DNA of 27,385 nt. Source: a virus. Positions 1-7,406 of this stretch are shown here, one piece after another; the first letter of the stretch is position 1; every line of letters starts with the position of its first letter. The position numbers and the translations under genes were made by a program. The notes beneath the pieces were generated by a model, which saw nothing but the letters and a program-made list of their open reading frames with translations, did no database searches and was not told the origin of the DNA. Location of the stretch: IMG/VR virus record IMGVR_UViG_3300049215_000256, positions 1-27,385 of that record. One strand, written 5' to 3'.

Positions 1-176
1 AACTCTTTAAAGCGTTCGTCAGTGGCTAAATCAATGTCTTTCAAATCTTTTCCGTCGATAAGAGAAATTGTATCTTCTTTAGAGTGGGGAAAATTCTTAA
101 GAAGCCAACGGCCAATTCGCGCGCCAGCAACAATTTTCGAATCTGCATTAGCAGGGTAATAAACTATATAGCGCAT
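1..176 (-). CDS. Hypothetical protein, 5' part only (runs off the window)
   Basis: An open frame begins with ATG at 176 and stays open for 58 codons to the window edge, so the C-terminus is missing. It is preceded by the extended SD CCTCAGGAGG (183-192), the same leader used by several other genes in this block. The start reads MRYIVYYPANADSKIVAG, followed by a stretch with WLLKNFP and LIDGKDLKDIDLATDE. It looks like a soluble mixed alpha/beta protein without a membrane segment. I do not recognise the family. It lies 64 bases downstream of the 138-aa gene ending at 241 and is probably co-transcribed from P5 (721-749). The strong SD and good codon structure make it a real gene; its function is unknown. 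Confidence 0.75.
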   Translation of the reverse strand, partial: MRYIVYYPANADSKIVAGARIGRWLLKNFPHSKEDTISLIDGKDLKDIDLATDERFKE

Positions 177-198
177 GGGTATCCTCCTGAGGGTTTAT

Positions 199-222
199 GG
201 GAGAGAGTTATTAGGCTCTCCC
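199..222 (-). other. Intergenic hairpin between 241-657 and the left-edge gene
   Basis: GGGAGAG (199-205) and CTCTCCC (216-222) form a perfect 7-bp stem with a 10-base loop. No T-run follows on the minus strand, so it is not a clear intrinsic terminator. It could stabilise an mRNA end or attenuate transcription between the two genes. Confidence 0.4.
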
Positions 223-240
223 CCGGTATTAGGTACATCG

Positions 241-657
241 TTATGCCACAGCAATCAAACCACGTTCTACAGCGAACTTAATGTCCGCAGAAGAAACGGT
301 GTTTTCCTTGCCGTTGACTGTAATCTTCTGGCCCAATACATCGTCAGTAGATTTACCAGCCAAGATAACGCCCATCAAAGCAGCACGAACGGAACCGTCC
401 CGCGCACCGTGATCTTTTGACAAGACTTTAATCTTTTTACCCGCAAAGGCACCCCGAGGAGCTGTCGCGGCAGCTTTTTCTTTAGGTGCTTTTTCTGCCT
501 TAGCAATTTTCTCTTTGCGTTCAGCTGCAGTCTTTTCGACGGGGGTAACTTTGGCGCTGGCTTTTTTAGCAATCGGCGCTTCGGTCATTTTCTTAGCTTT
601 TACATCCACCACGACTTTGCTTTTCGCGGCGAATTTGTTAGGTTTTTCTTCGCTCAT
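241..657 (-). CDS. 138-aa Lys/Ala-rich protein, nested in frame at the helicase 3' end
   Basis: ATG at 657 has AAAAGGAG six bases upstream and a promoter-like element (P5) at 721-749, so it looks like an independent gene. Its start reads MSEEKPNKFAAKSK. Residues ~1-65 are Lys/Ala/Glu-rich and probably disordered. Residues ~68-138 look folded and include GKKIKVLSKDHGARDGS, then ILAGKSTDDVLG and FAVERGLIAVA. No stop codon separates this frame from the helicase, so the same residues also form the C-terminus of the 647-aa frame. The basic N-terminus suggests nucleic-acid contact, but that is only inference. I do not recognise the family. Either it is a separate protein in a reading frame that has lost the helicase stop, or both a fusion and a free form are made. 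Confidence 0.7.
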   Translation of the reverse strand: MSEEKPNKFAAKSKVVVDVKAKKMTEAPIAKKASAKVTPVEKTAAERKEKIAKAEKAPKEKAAATAPRGAFAGKKIKVLSKDHGARDGSVRAALMGVILAGKSTDDVLGQKITVNGKENTVSSADIKFAVERGLIAVA

Positions 658-2184
658 TGTACTCTCCTTTTGGTTCGCGCGACCCGGCGCGGCGGGTGGA
701 AGATTTTCTTCCTCTTTACCATTATCCCTGTTATTTCCAGATTTGTAAAGTGACTTTTTTGATTTTGTTGAATTATTTTTTACACCAAGATGATTGTACA
801 ATTCACCGAGAAATAATGCTTGATCTGCCCCGCGCTGTCGGCAAACCTTATAGATTACTTCGTCTACTGTCCCTTTAGCAATAATGTGGTCAATGTACAC
901 CTGCTTAAACGGGTTGCCTCGGCGCCGAACGCGCTTATTAAATTGGTTGTAATACTCCCAATTATAGGTAAGGGAATGCCAAATAACGCGGTTGCTAGAC
1001 TGCTGTAAATTTAAGCCGTGGCCCATAGAAGCGGGCTGGCCTAATAGCACCGGGATATTGCCTAGGTTCCATTCCCGCTCAATTTCCAACGAGCGTTTAG
1101 TGCTCACCCCGCCGCCAATAAAAGGCGTGTCTTTACCGAACACTTTACGGAGCCGTTCTAGGTCGTGCGAGAATTCGTAAGCTACTAGTGCCGGCATACC
1201 GTTGAGTTCTTCAACGCGATCAAAAACTGCTTGAGCTTTACAATCGTGGATAAAGTGGTAACTCCCAAATTCATCGTACACACCTCCGTTAGCAATCTGA
1301 CGTAATTTCCCGGAAGCCACAGCCGTTGAAGCGGCAACGATAACCCCCCCATTAATTTGCGAGATAAGCTCTTCTTCCATATCATCATATATTTTCCGTG
1401 CTTCTGGCGGTAGTTCCACTTCGACAATTTTGGGGGATTCTTCGGGGAGAGTGCCGTCGCCTTCCGCAGAAATACGTATCGTGATCGGGCGAATTTTTTC
1501 GAGAATGCGCTCTTCCCCACCTTCTTGTATTTTCCAGTCGTACCCGCCGTAGCCCGAAGGATAGAAATAATTGTTGCGGTACTGTGTAATGTATTGTCCA
1601 AGCGCAGCTCCTTCGTCCAAAATATAAATTTGCCCGAACAAATCGAGCAACCCTTTGGGCCTTATGTCCCCGGTTAAAATAGTTCGGCGGCGAAACTTGG
1701 ACACCAACTTCCGTAACAATTTAAACCGTTTTGTGTTTGAATTTTTAAATTTTGTGGATTCGTCAACGTCTAACATATCGAACCCAAGCTTTTTTAAATC
1801 AAACTTACTGAGCCATTCAAGACCTTCGGGGTTCATTACGCACACGTCGGCGTCAGAAAACAAAGCTTTTTCTTTGTTTTTACCATGTAGTATTTCTAAC
1901 TTTATGTCTTCAAATTGACGCCACTTTTTCTGTTCAGCGGGCCACACGAGCCAAGCCGGTCGGAGTGGGGCTATGACTAAGCTGCGGCGAATAAGCTTTG
2001 CGTCACGCAGTTTCTTGTGCGCTGCTAGAATGATGCTCGTCTTACCTTTACCGGGGTCAAGCAAAAGCCCCAGGCATTGTTGTTCGAGGAGCAATTCGAC
2101 GGTCTTTAATTGAATTTCGTCCGGGATCCATTCTTCTTTTAATTGCGGCAATCGCGGCTTTGCTGTTGTGATGAACTTCGACAT
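241..2184 (-). CDS. SNF2-like superfamily 2 DNA helicase (in-frame extension at C-terminus)
   Basis: This is an ATP-dependent superfamily 2 helicase/translocase of the SNF2-like phage type. Visible motifs are: Walker A LLLDPGKGKTS near residue 43; motif II VDEST near 140, where the usual DEAD/DEAH is replaced; motif III TGDIRPKGL; motif V GHGLNLQ near 415; and motif VI with RVRRRGN. The helicase proper seems to end near LGELYNHLG (about residue 468). The next ~40 residues are Lys/Asn/Glu-rich and are encoded by DNA that holds promoter P5 and an SD. Residues 510-647 equal the separate 138-aa protein. The start overlaps the VRR-NUC gene by 128 bases, has only a weak SD, and must lie here because Walker A is so close to the N-terminus. 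It probably acts with the polymerase and nucleases in replication or recombination. Confidence 0.88.
   Translation of the reverse strand: MSKFITTAKPRLPQLKEEWIPDEIQLKTVELLLEQQCLGLLLDPGKGKTSIILAAHKKLRDAKLIRRSLVIAPLRPAWLVWPAEQKKWRQFEDIKLEILHGKNKEKALFSDADVCVMNPEGLEWLSKFDLKKLGFDMLDVDESTKFKNSNTKRFKLLRKLVSKFRRRTILTGDIRPKGLLDLFGQIYILDEGAALGQYITQYRNNYFYPSGYGGYDWKIQEGGEERILEKIRPITIRISAEGDGTLPEESPKIVEVELPPEARKIYDDMEEELISQINGGVIVAASTAVASGKLRQIANGGVYDEFGSYHFIHDCKAQAVFDRVEELNGMPALVAYEFSHDLERLRKVFGKDTPFIGGGVSTKRSLEIEREWNLGNIPVLLGQPASMGHGLNLQQSSNRVIWHSLTYNWEYYNQFNKRVRRRGNPFKQVYIDHIIAKGTVDEVIYKVCRQRGADQALFLGELYNHLGVKNNSTKSKKSLYKSGNNRDNGKEEENLPPAAPGRANQKESTMSEEKPNKFAAKSKVVVDVKAKKMTEAPIAKKASAKVTPVEKTAAERKEKIAKAEKAPKEKAAATAPRGAFAGKKIKVLSKDHGARDGSVRAALMGVILAGKSTDDVLGQKITVNGKENTVSSADIKFAVERGLIAVA
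721..749 (-). promoter_or_regulatory. Promoter P5, inside the helicase coding frame
   Basis: On the minus strand TTTACA (749-744) is followed by a 17-base spacer and GATAAT (726-721), close to the sigma70 consensus. It matches the -35 and spacing of four intergenic promoters in this block. It lies 64 bases upstream of the ATG at 657 and its SD, where a promoter for that gene would be expected. Confidence 0.6.
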
Positions 2185-2416
2185 CTTGGCCCAGGCTCCT
2201 TAGCTTCGTGATTAAATGAAATTGCAACGCGCTCAGCTCGTGGTCTTCCGATCGTTTAAACTCAATCCAGAATAACTTACTGCCGGGTAAAATAAATAGG
2301 CGATCTGGCCACCCGCGTTGCCCCGCACCGTTCATCTTGCGGTTAAGGACTTGGTTCTTCCGACACCACTTAACCACCGAACCTTCTATCGTGCTTTCCT
2401 TTTTTAAAATTTGCAA
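2057..2416 (-). CDS. VRR-NUC domain nuclease
   Basis: A small PD-(D/E)XK-fold nuclease of the VRR-NUC family. The hallmark pattern is visible: an ESTIEG entry near residue 7, GAGQRGWPDRLFI near residue 31, and the catalytic strand FWIEFKR near residue 49, giving D, E and K. In phages this family is often encoded beside an SNF2-like helicase, as here, and is thought to process branched or damaged DNA; the exact substrate is not known from sequence. The start appears to be TTG at 2416, because the conserved ESTIEG lies upstream of any ATG or GTG. It overlaps the previous gene's end by 13 bases. The last ~35 residues are beyond the usual domain and overlap the helicase start. Confidence 0.88.
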   Translation of the reverse strand: MQILKKESTIEGSVVKWCRKNQVLNRKMNGAGQRGWPDRLFILPGSKLFWIEFKRSEDHELSALQFHLITKLRSLGQDVEVHHNSKAAIAAIKRRMDPGRNSIKDRRIAPRTTMPGAFA

Positions 2417-3063
2417 GGCCCACCGTTCGCTTTCTTAAAGTGGCAGAACCGACAGGCATTCCCTGGGCGTGGCGCAAACTGCGTGTCGTTCAGCATGGCT
2501 TTGGTATTGTTTTCCCATTCTTTCTTCAATGCGGGCAGCTGAGCCACCTCGTAAACTTTTTCTTCGGGCGCAGCTGGGTGATCCAAGTACCAGAACTGCG
2601 CGGAGACGTGGGTTATCCCCGGCACCCGCAAAAACCCAGCTGTTCCGTACAGATCTAACTGCGCTGGCTGTCCGTTGTTCAATCTACCTGTTTTATGGTC
2701 GATAATAAACAGTGTTGTATCGACTTTAGCCGCCACGTCCACTTTAACCCGACACCAAGTATTTTTATCGAACCAACCCGTTGTTTTCCATTGGTCGTCG
2801 AATGCCCATTCCTGTTCAACGAGAGGCTTTAAAGGTTTTAGTTCTTTGAACCATTCCGCGTAGTTCTTCAACTCCGGCATAATAACTTTCACTGTACCCT
2901 TTAGGTAATCCTCTGCGAGTTTGTGAATTACAGTGCCACGCGCCATGGCAGGTGCGGAAGGCTCCGGTAACTTGTCGATAAACTTGTACTTTGCCTTTGC
3001 GGGGCACTCCTCGTAAGTCTGCCATCGGCTAAAGCTCCATGCGGTAATTTTCTGCGGCTGCAT
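2404..3063 (-). CDS. PD-(D/E)XK exonuclease, RecB/Cas4-like
   Basis: A 219-aa nuclease of the PDDEXK superfamily as found in RecB, Cas4 and many phage recombination modules. In order: TAWSFSRWQTYEECP with an early Cys; ARGTVIHKLAEDYLKG with the conserved His; FIIDHKTGR near residue 120 with the catalytic D and K; and QLDLYG, the motif after the active site. The C-terminus has CRFC followed nine residues later by another Cys. With the early Cys, these four could hold an iron-sulfur cluster as in Cas4/AddB, although the spacing differs somewhat from those families. ATG overlaps the polymerase stop by one base (TAATG). It likely resects DNA ends for replication-linked recombination. Confidence 0.85.
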   Translation of the reverse strand: MQPQKITAWSFSRWQTYEECPAKAKYKFIDKLPEPSAPAMARGTVIHKLAEDYLKGTVKVIMPELKNYAEWFKELKPLKPLVEQEWAFDDQWKTTGWFDKNTWCRVKVDVAAKVDTTLFIIDHKTGRLNNGQPAQLDLYGTAGFLRVPGITHVSAQFWYLDHPAAPEEKVYEVAQLPALKKEWENNTKAMLNDTQFAPRPGNACRFCHFKKANGGPCKF

Positions 3064-4922
3064 TATTTCTTCTCTTCTTTAAGTAAGTTACCCCAGCTAG
3101 AACCCAACTCACCGTCGCTGAGCATCGGTACGTCGAACTGAACACTTTCCATTGCCTCTTTTAAAATCCGCATTTCCTCCTTAGCCTTGCTCTTCGGCGC
3201 AGAAATACATATTTCGTCATGGACGCAAGCGAGGAACCGGCCATGTTTCTTTGTCTTGTGGTAATTGATAATGGCTTGCTTAGTGCAATCTGCCGCCGAA
3301 CCCTGAATTAAATAATTCAACCCTTTGTATTCGAAGGTTCTAAGCTGACCGTCGATTTTCTTCGGCGGCTCCACGCAATACACTCGCCCGCCCCAAGTAA
3401 CAATCGGTTCGTCTTTGCTTAACAACTTCTTTATATTCTTTTCAAGTACCGCTACACCCGGCACTCCCATTCGGTGTGCCTTAATGATCGTTCGAGCTTC
3501 ATCAACGGATACGCGCATACTGTCCGCCAGTTTTCCCTGCCCCATTCCGTACATAAGGCCGAAGTTGATAATCTTAACCGGGCTGCGGTCGAGCAGCCTA
3601 CCGGTGACGCGTTGTATTTCGTCCCGTACGTAGTTGTGCATGTCGAGACGGGGGTTCTCCAGGTAAGCAGTTCGCAATTTGTCATCTTCGAAGTGAGCAA
3701 GAATGCGGAGCTCCTGCTGGTTGTAGTCTCTTCGAAGAAAGACCTCTCCCTTATCGGGGAGAATATATTTACGCATTTCAGGTAGTCTAGGGAGTGACTT
3801 AATAAATTTAGGGTGTTCGTAGCCATCGTCCTTACCTTCAAATGCTTTAGGGATATTTTGAAAATTTGGGGTGGAGCTCAGTCTTCCGGTACGTGTTCCA
3901 GCGTTACTGTCCCGCGCGTTGGATTGCCTAACTTGATTCCAATTTGTATATATGTAACCTTTACTTTTCCGCGCGGTTTCAAGCCATGGCTCGATAAAAG
4001 TGCCCATACAAGTAGCCAACTTGTTACGGTAACTAAGAACGCTTGCCACTTTTGGATCATTGAACATGTCCACGGTGAGATTTTTCTTGGCGGTGCTGCG
4101 CTTTCCGGTTTTAGTAGTTGCCCATTCTGTGACGATCCCAGCTGCGTCAAGAGCTCCCGCCAGGTCATCATTAGAATCCACGTTAAGATCGGCCACACCA
4201 AGGCGCTTACGAATCCAATTGTCAGCAACGCCCATAGCGGTAGTGTAAATTTCATAATCTTCCTCCATCAGTTTAAGATCCACGCGCAACCCTTGCCGCT
4301 CATTCTCGAGCAGAATGGGCATCAATTCTCGTTCGCGGTCGTAAGCGCCCAAAACTCCAGCTCGAACAATTGCCGGATATAAGACGTTAAACAGCTTAAA
4401 AGTTCTAGTTGTATCTCCGTCAGCATACTTCCCCACCAAATCGCCGGGAGCCTTACTAATGTGAGCCCCCCATCGCGCATCATTTTTACGGACAATTCCG
4501 GCGTTAACGAGCCAGTCTCGGACAGCCTGTTGCTCTGTAGGAGGCATTCCCAAGAACCGTTCGGCAGCGGGTTTAAGCGCGTACGATGTAGCGTGGGGAT
4601 CCGCGAGGAATATAAGGTATAGTGTGTCATGGATAAGCTCCCAGGGCAACTCCGACATGCCCATGTGTGTTGTTGCTACATCGTAGTCGAACTTAGCGTT
4701 TTGGAATAGTAATGGAATTTTTGATACCCAAGCAAAGCTTAAAACTTTCTTTGCTTCTTCAAAGTGACAGTTATTATCAGTCGGGTGAGCCCAAGCGTAA
4801 TAATTTGCTTTATTTTGGTGCGGCCATTTAATGGAGAACCCAACCGGCTTCGGCGGATACGCGGGCCGCCCTTCGATAGCATCCGTTTCAAAATCAATTA
4901 CAATAACCTTTGGGGCTTTCAT
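3063..4922 (-). CDS. Family A DNA polymerase with 3'-5' proofreading domain
   Basis: The replicative polymerase, 619 aa, of the compact phage type without a 5' nuclease domain. The 3'-5' exonuclease motifs are visible: DFET at residues 10-13, QNAKFDYD, and KYADGDTTRTF. In the polymerase domain, motif A is DYNQQELR near 397 (usual form DYSQIELR), motif B is KIINFGLMYG near 449, and motif C is HDEI near 567 with the catalytic Asp. All key acidic residues are present, so both activities should be intact. The SD GGTGGAG precedes the ATG, which overlaps the upstream stop as ATGA. It is the fourth-last gene of the P1 operon, ahead of both nucleases and the helicase. Confidence 0.96.
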   Translation of the reverse strand: MKAPKVIVIDFETDAIEGRPAYPPKPVGFSIKWPHQNKANYYAWAHPTDNNCHFEEAKKVLSFAWVSKIPLLFQNAKFDYDVATTHMGMSELPWELIHDTLYLIFLADPHATSYALKPAAERFLGMPPTEQQAVRDWLVNAGIVRKNDARWGAHISKAPGDLVGKYADGDTTRTFKLFNVLYPAIVRAGVLGAYDRERELMPILLENERQGLRVDLKLMEEDYEIYTTAMGVADNWIRKRLGVADLNVDSNDDLAGALDAAGIVTEWATTKTGKRSTAKKNLTVDMFNDPKVASVLSYRNKLATCMGTFIEPWLETARKSKGYIYTNWNQVRQSNARDSNAGTRTGRLSSTPNFQNIPKAFEGKDDGYEHPKFIKSLPRLPEMRKYILPDKGEVFLRRDYNQQELRILAHFEDDKLRTAYLENPRLDMHNYVRDEIQRVTGRLLDRSPVKIINFGLMYGMGQGKLADSMRVSVDEARTIIKAHRMGVPGVAVLEKNIKKLLSKDEPIVTWGGRVYCVEPPKKIDGQLRTFEYKGLNYLIQGSAADCTKQAIINYHKTKKHGRFLACVHDEICISAPKSKAKEEMRILKEAMESVQFDVPMLSDGELGSSWGNLLKEEKK

Positions 4923-5167
4923 TTCTTACTCCACCTTAAAGAAGGGTGAACCCCCATGATCGCATAGTGTAGGCTGTTATCTAAAACCCAAACCAACAAT
5001 TTAGGGTGCTCAGTAAAGAACTCCTCGTCTCCAGGTAATGTGTCATAGCCTGGTAAGATTTCACCGTAATTTGAATTCTTCCAGCGAAGTTCCGTTGTTC
5101 TGTTCAGTTCGCGCAGGAAAGTCATTAAATAACTTCCGTGTTGTTCTTGTTCTATTTGCAAGTTCAC
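4919..5167 (-). CDS. Hypothetical 82-aa protein upstream of the polymerase
   Basis: A GTG start at 5167 overlaps the preceding stop as GTGA and has AGGAG about eight bases upstream. Its own stop overlaps the polymerase ATG as ATGA, so translation is coupled on both sides. The protein is soluble and rich in aromatic and charged residues, with LRWKNSNYGEILPGYD and a C-terminal HYAIMGVHPSLRW. I do not recognise it. Its place between two replication genes suggests a replication accessory role, but nothing in the sequence proves it. Confidence 0.8.
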   Translation of the reverse strand: MNLQIEQEQHGSYLMTFLRELNRTTELRWKNSNYGEILPGYDTLPGDEEFFTEHPKLLVWVLDNSLHYAIMGVHPSLRWSKK

Positions 5168-5358
5168 TTCGCGGCTCCTGCTAGCTCGTTGCGCTCCCGT
5201 TCAGTGCGCATTTTGTTTAGCCGCCCGTAAATGCGCAGCTTAAATTGCAACCGCTTTTTGCCCTTCTTCTCGAGCTTTAGCAGCTCCGTACATTGCTCTT
5301 CTGTTGCTTGCTTGAGGAACTCGTTTAACTTGCCCCAATTATCTAAGTGTTCTTGCAT
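5164..5358 (-). CDS. Hypothetical 64-aa helical, basic protein
   Basis: ATG at 5358 is preceded by GGAGGAAT, a strong SD. The protein is almost entirely helical by composition, with LLKLEKKGKKRLQFKLRIYG in the middle and RTERERNEL at the end. Net charge is positive. It has no recognisable domain. The stop overlaps the next gene's GTG. A large hairpin lies directly upstream (5377-5418). Confidence 0.8.
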   Translation of the reverse strand: MQEHLDNWGKLNEFLKQATEEQCTELLKLEKKGKKRLQFKLRIYGRLNKMRTERERNELAGAAK

Positions 5359-5376
5359 AATTCCTCCATGTTATAA

Positions 5377-5418
5377 GGTGGGTAGCTATCGCAGAGGCCA
5401 CAGGCCCAGCTACCCACC
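5377..5418 (-). other. Large GC-rich hairpin between SSB-like gene and 64-aa gene
   Basis: GGTGGGTAGCT (5377-5387) and AGCTACCCACC (5408-5418) are perfect 11-base inverted arms around a 20-base loop, which itself holds two GGCC blocks that can pair. No T-run follows on either strand, so it is not a standard intrinsic terminator. In the transcript it would sit between the SSB-like stop and the SD of the next gene. There it could act as an mRNA processing or stability element, or lower downstream expression relative to the SSB-like gene. Confidence 0.65.
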
Positions 5419-5439
5419 CCTGTCTTGCAACAGACCTCG

Positions 5440-6225
5440 TTACCGCTTACCCTTCGCGGCGAATTTCCCTGCGCTAGCTGCCTTGCGCTTTGGCTGCTCG
5501 ACCTTCTCGTACTTAGGGTACGGGAAGTCGATACCTTCCATACTACTTTCCCAGAGAGCTTCTAACGGTTCGAATAGATTGCTATCCTCGATTAACCCGT
5601 CGGGCTTTGCTAGGTTAAAAGTAATCTTAAACTGAGTATCCCCGTCGGGCTCAACCGCCAGTTCCGTAATCACCGCCCAGTGGGGCCGGCTCACTGACTT
5701 GTCCAGCTCCTTAATGTACTTCATCCAATTTTTAACGGAAGTCACGGCTACACGGAAGTAAGCAATTTCGGGGTTGGCTAAGTTATCGTCTTCAATCTCA
5801 CTTTCGGGGATTAGAGCCAACCGCACTTTATTGCCGCAAGCCTTGCCGCGTCCGCGCTCAGCCGATTCAAACTGATTCCATTGACAGCTAGCGCAGTTGT
5901 CATTCTGTGGGAACGCGGCTTCGGGGTGCGGCGCCATGTCTTCCTTGTCGGTGCCAAAGGCGTAGCACATCGGTGCACTAGGTTCGCCCGCTTTATACGG
6001 TACGTCTGGATCGTAATACGCATTCTCGTAGCACCAGCCGACGACGACGCAACGTAACACGTTATCGGGGATCTTGTCTCCGTTAAAGGTAAGCTGCCCG
6101 CTCTGAACAGAAATGAACTTCCCGGCCGGGAGTTCTACGCCAGCGGTCGTCTTCTTAGCCGCTGCCGCGAACTTATCTTCCCATTTAACAAGCGCAGTGC
6201 CTGTTTTCTTAGTTGCTTTTGCCAT
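5440..6225 (-). CDS. Candidate single-stranded DNA-binding protein with Cys cluster
   Basis: A 261-aa protein with a strong SD (AGGAG, six bases before ATG). Both termini are Lys/Ala-rich (MAKATKKTGTALVKW; the end reads KAASAGKFAAKGKR). The centre carries several Cys: WCYENAYYD, PMCYAFGTDKE, NCASCQW and GKACGNKVRLALIP. Four of these could bind zinc, with a beta-rich core that would fit an OB-like fold. I recall similar proteins in phage replication modules, sometimes called ssDNA-binding, but no diagnostic motif proves it here. The location between small early genes and the polymerase supports a DNA-binding replication role. An abundant product would fit the hairpin that follows. Alternative: an uncharacterised zinc-binding replication factor. 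Confidence 0.7.
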   Translation of the reverse strand: MAKATKKTGTALVKWEDKFAAAAKKTTAGVELPAGKFISVQSGQLTFNGDKIPDNVLRCVVVGWCYENAYYDPDVPYKAGEPSAPMCYAFGTDKEDMAPHPEAAFPQNDNCASCQWNQFESAERGRGKACGNKVRLALIPESEIEDDNLANPEIAYFRVAVTSVKNWMKYIKELDKSVSRPHWAVITELAVEPDGDTQFKITFNLAKPDGLIEDSNLFEPLEALWESSMEGIDFPYPKYEKVEQPKRKAASAGKFAAKGKR

Positions 6226-6240
6226 ATTTTGCTCCTGTTG

Positions 6241-6684
6241 TTACGCGGTTTTAAAAACCAGGTTGGTTGTGTAAAGATTATTACCGCGCTCTGAAACTTT
6301 GTCAGCCTTTAGTAAGCCTGTATCTACCATATGGTAAAGATAAGCGTTCAAGCAAGACTTTTTGTAATCAGAAAATTTACGCGGTAGAGTTTGGTAAATT
6401 TCATCGTTTGTTAAATGCTTACCCCGACAAGCATCGCGGATAATTTGCTTTAGTTCAGTACTTTGAACTTTTGTAAGTTTTGTGCGAGCAATAGGTTCTT
6501 CTTTCTTTTTTACTTTCGGGGTATCTACTTCTAAAAACTCTGGCTCTTTCTTCAATAGAGCTTTTACAGCTTTAATGGCTTTGGTTGTCTTGATATTATT
6601 GCGACCTGCTAGATAGGCTTCCACTTGTTCCCAAGTTAAATCTATCGTAAGGCCGCCGACATCTAGTTTTAATCCACTTTGCAT
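6241..6684 (-). CDS. Hypothetical 147-aa protein, possible winged-helix C-terminus
   Basis: The ATG at 6684 uses the extended SD CCTCAGGAG, which is also the coding end of the upstream gene. The N-terminus reads LDVGGLTIDLTWEQVEAYL, followed by a Lys-rich linker. The C-terminal ~70 residues (LKQIIRDACRGKHLTNDEIY, then YLYHMVDTGLLKADKVS and NLYTTNLVF) have the look of a winged helix: helices, then a beta hairpin with a Gly-Asn turn. That would suggest DNA binding, perhaps regulation, but this is inference from pattern alone. Confidence 0.75.
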   Translation of the reverse strand: MQSGLKLDVGGLTIDLTWEQVEAYLAGRNNIKTTKAIKAVKALLKKEPEFLEVDTPKVKKKEEPIARTKLTKVQSTELKQIIRDACRGKHLTNDEIYQTLPRKFSDYKKSCLNAYLYHMVDTGLLKADKVSERGNNLYTTNLVFKTA

Positions 6685-6687
6685 TTG

Positions 6688-7170
6688 TTAGTCTCCTGAG
6701 GTTGGTTTTTTGGTTTTCCCAGCTTTAGTCAAACTGAGAGTCTTACGTTCGCGCGCGGTTGTTCCTGGCACTTTGTCACCAGCCTCCAACATTTCAAACA
6801 CGGCAGCGGAAGATACGATATCGCTTTTAAGAAGATGATAGGCTTTCTTCTTGAGCACAAATTTGAGGAACTCCTCTACATCAGTCACCTCGATATAGTG
6901 TTTCATCTCGATCTTCGCCATATAGTTGGCGCCGACCGCGCCATCGTTGATGGAAAGATTTTCGATAAACCATTCCTGCATTGCTTTTTTGAACTCGGTT
7001 AGTGGTTCGAGTTCTTTGTCTTGAACCTTCTTAATCTCGCTTTCTTTTATGATTACAGACTTTAACAAGTCGGCGCGGGGGCCAATTGCCTTGTCTAGCG
7101 TATAACCCTTGGGGAGCAGTTTCTTAAGGACTGCATCTGTGACGGGTTTCTTCTCTTCTTTAGTGGCCAT
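6688..7170 (-). CDS. Hypothetical 160-aa phage protein
   Basis: Starts with ATG at 7170 behind the SD variant TTAGGAG and overlaps the previous gene by 11 bases. The sequence has a helical centre (IKKVQDKELEPLTEFKKAMQ), then WFIENLSINDG, HYIEVTDVEEFLKFVLKKKA, and a C-terminal KVPGTTARERKTLSLTK. The pattern of a helical domain followed by 'VPG...LSLTK' recalls a widespread uncharacterised phage early-protein family. I can name no function. A Gam-like nuclease inhibitor was considered but no Gam signature is visible. Confidence 0.78.
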   Translation of the reverse strand: MATKEEKKPVTDAVLKKLLPKGYTLDKAIGPRADLLKSVIIKESEIKKVQDKELEPLTEFKKAMQEWFIENLSINDGAVGANYMAKIEMKHYIEVTDVEEFLKFVLKKKAYHLLKSDIVSSAAVFEMLEAGDKVPGTTARERKTLSLTKAGKTKKPTSGD

Positions 7171-7396
7171 GTTTATCTCCTAAGGGCTTAGTGGCTTCGG
7201 TAAAGCCACCGTTGATTTCAGTTTCGTTGGCTAGCAACGGCGCAGCGCCCCAAACAAACTCTCCGGTGTGCATGTCGTAATGCGCCCCGTCGTAAGCTAT
7301 AATTTTGGGCTTGAGGGAATGATATTCGCAACCCGCGCCTATGAATAGGGCCGCAAGAACAACGAAAAACACAGTCACGTAGTCTAAAAGTTTCAT
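7160..7396 (-). CDS. Small membrane-anchored protein
   Basis: 78 aa with SD GGGAG before the ATG at 7396. Residues 4-22 (LDYVTVFFVVLAALFIGAG) form one hydrophobic segment, followed by a Cys (GAGC). This resembles a signal peptide or lipoprotein start, but the lipobox is poor because the -3 position is Gly. The remainder is hydrophilic (HYDMHTGEFVWGAAPLL) and ends KHGH. It is most likely an inner-membrane protein with a periplasmic tail. Its role in infection is unknown; superinfection exclusion or host takeover are possible jobs for such phage early membrane proteins, with no direct evidence. Confidence 0.75.
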   Translation of the reverse strand: MKLLDYVTVFFVVLAALFIGAGCEYHSLKPKIIAYDGAHYDMHTGEFVWGAAPLLANETEINGGFTEATKPLGDKHGH

Positions 7397-7406
7397 TTCT
7401 ATCTCC

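Noticed and set aside
6688-7170. Gam-type host nuclease inhibitor
   Set aside because: Size and helical centre are compatible, but no Gam signature is visible; left as hypothetical.
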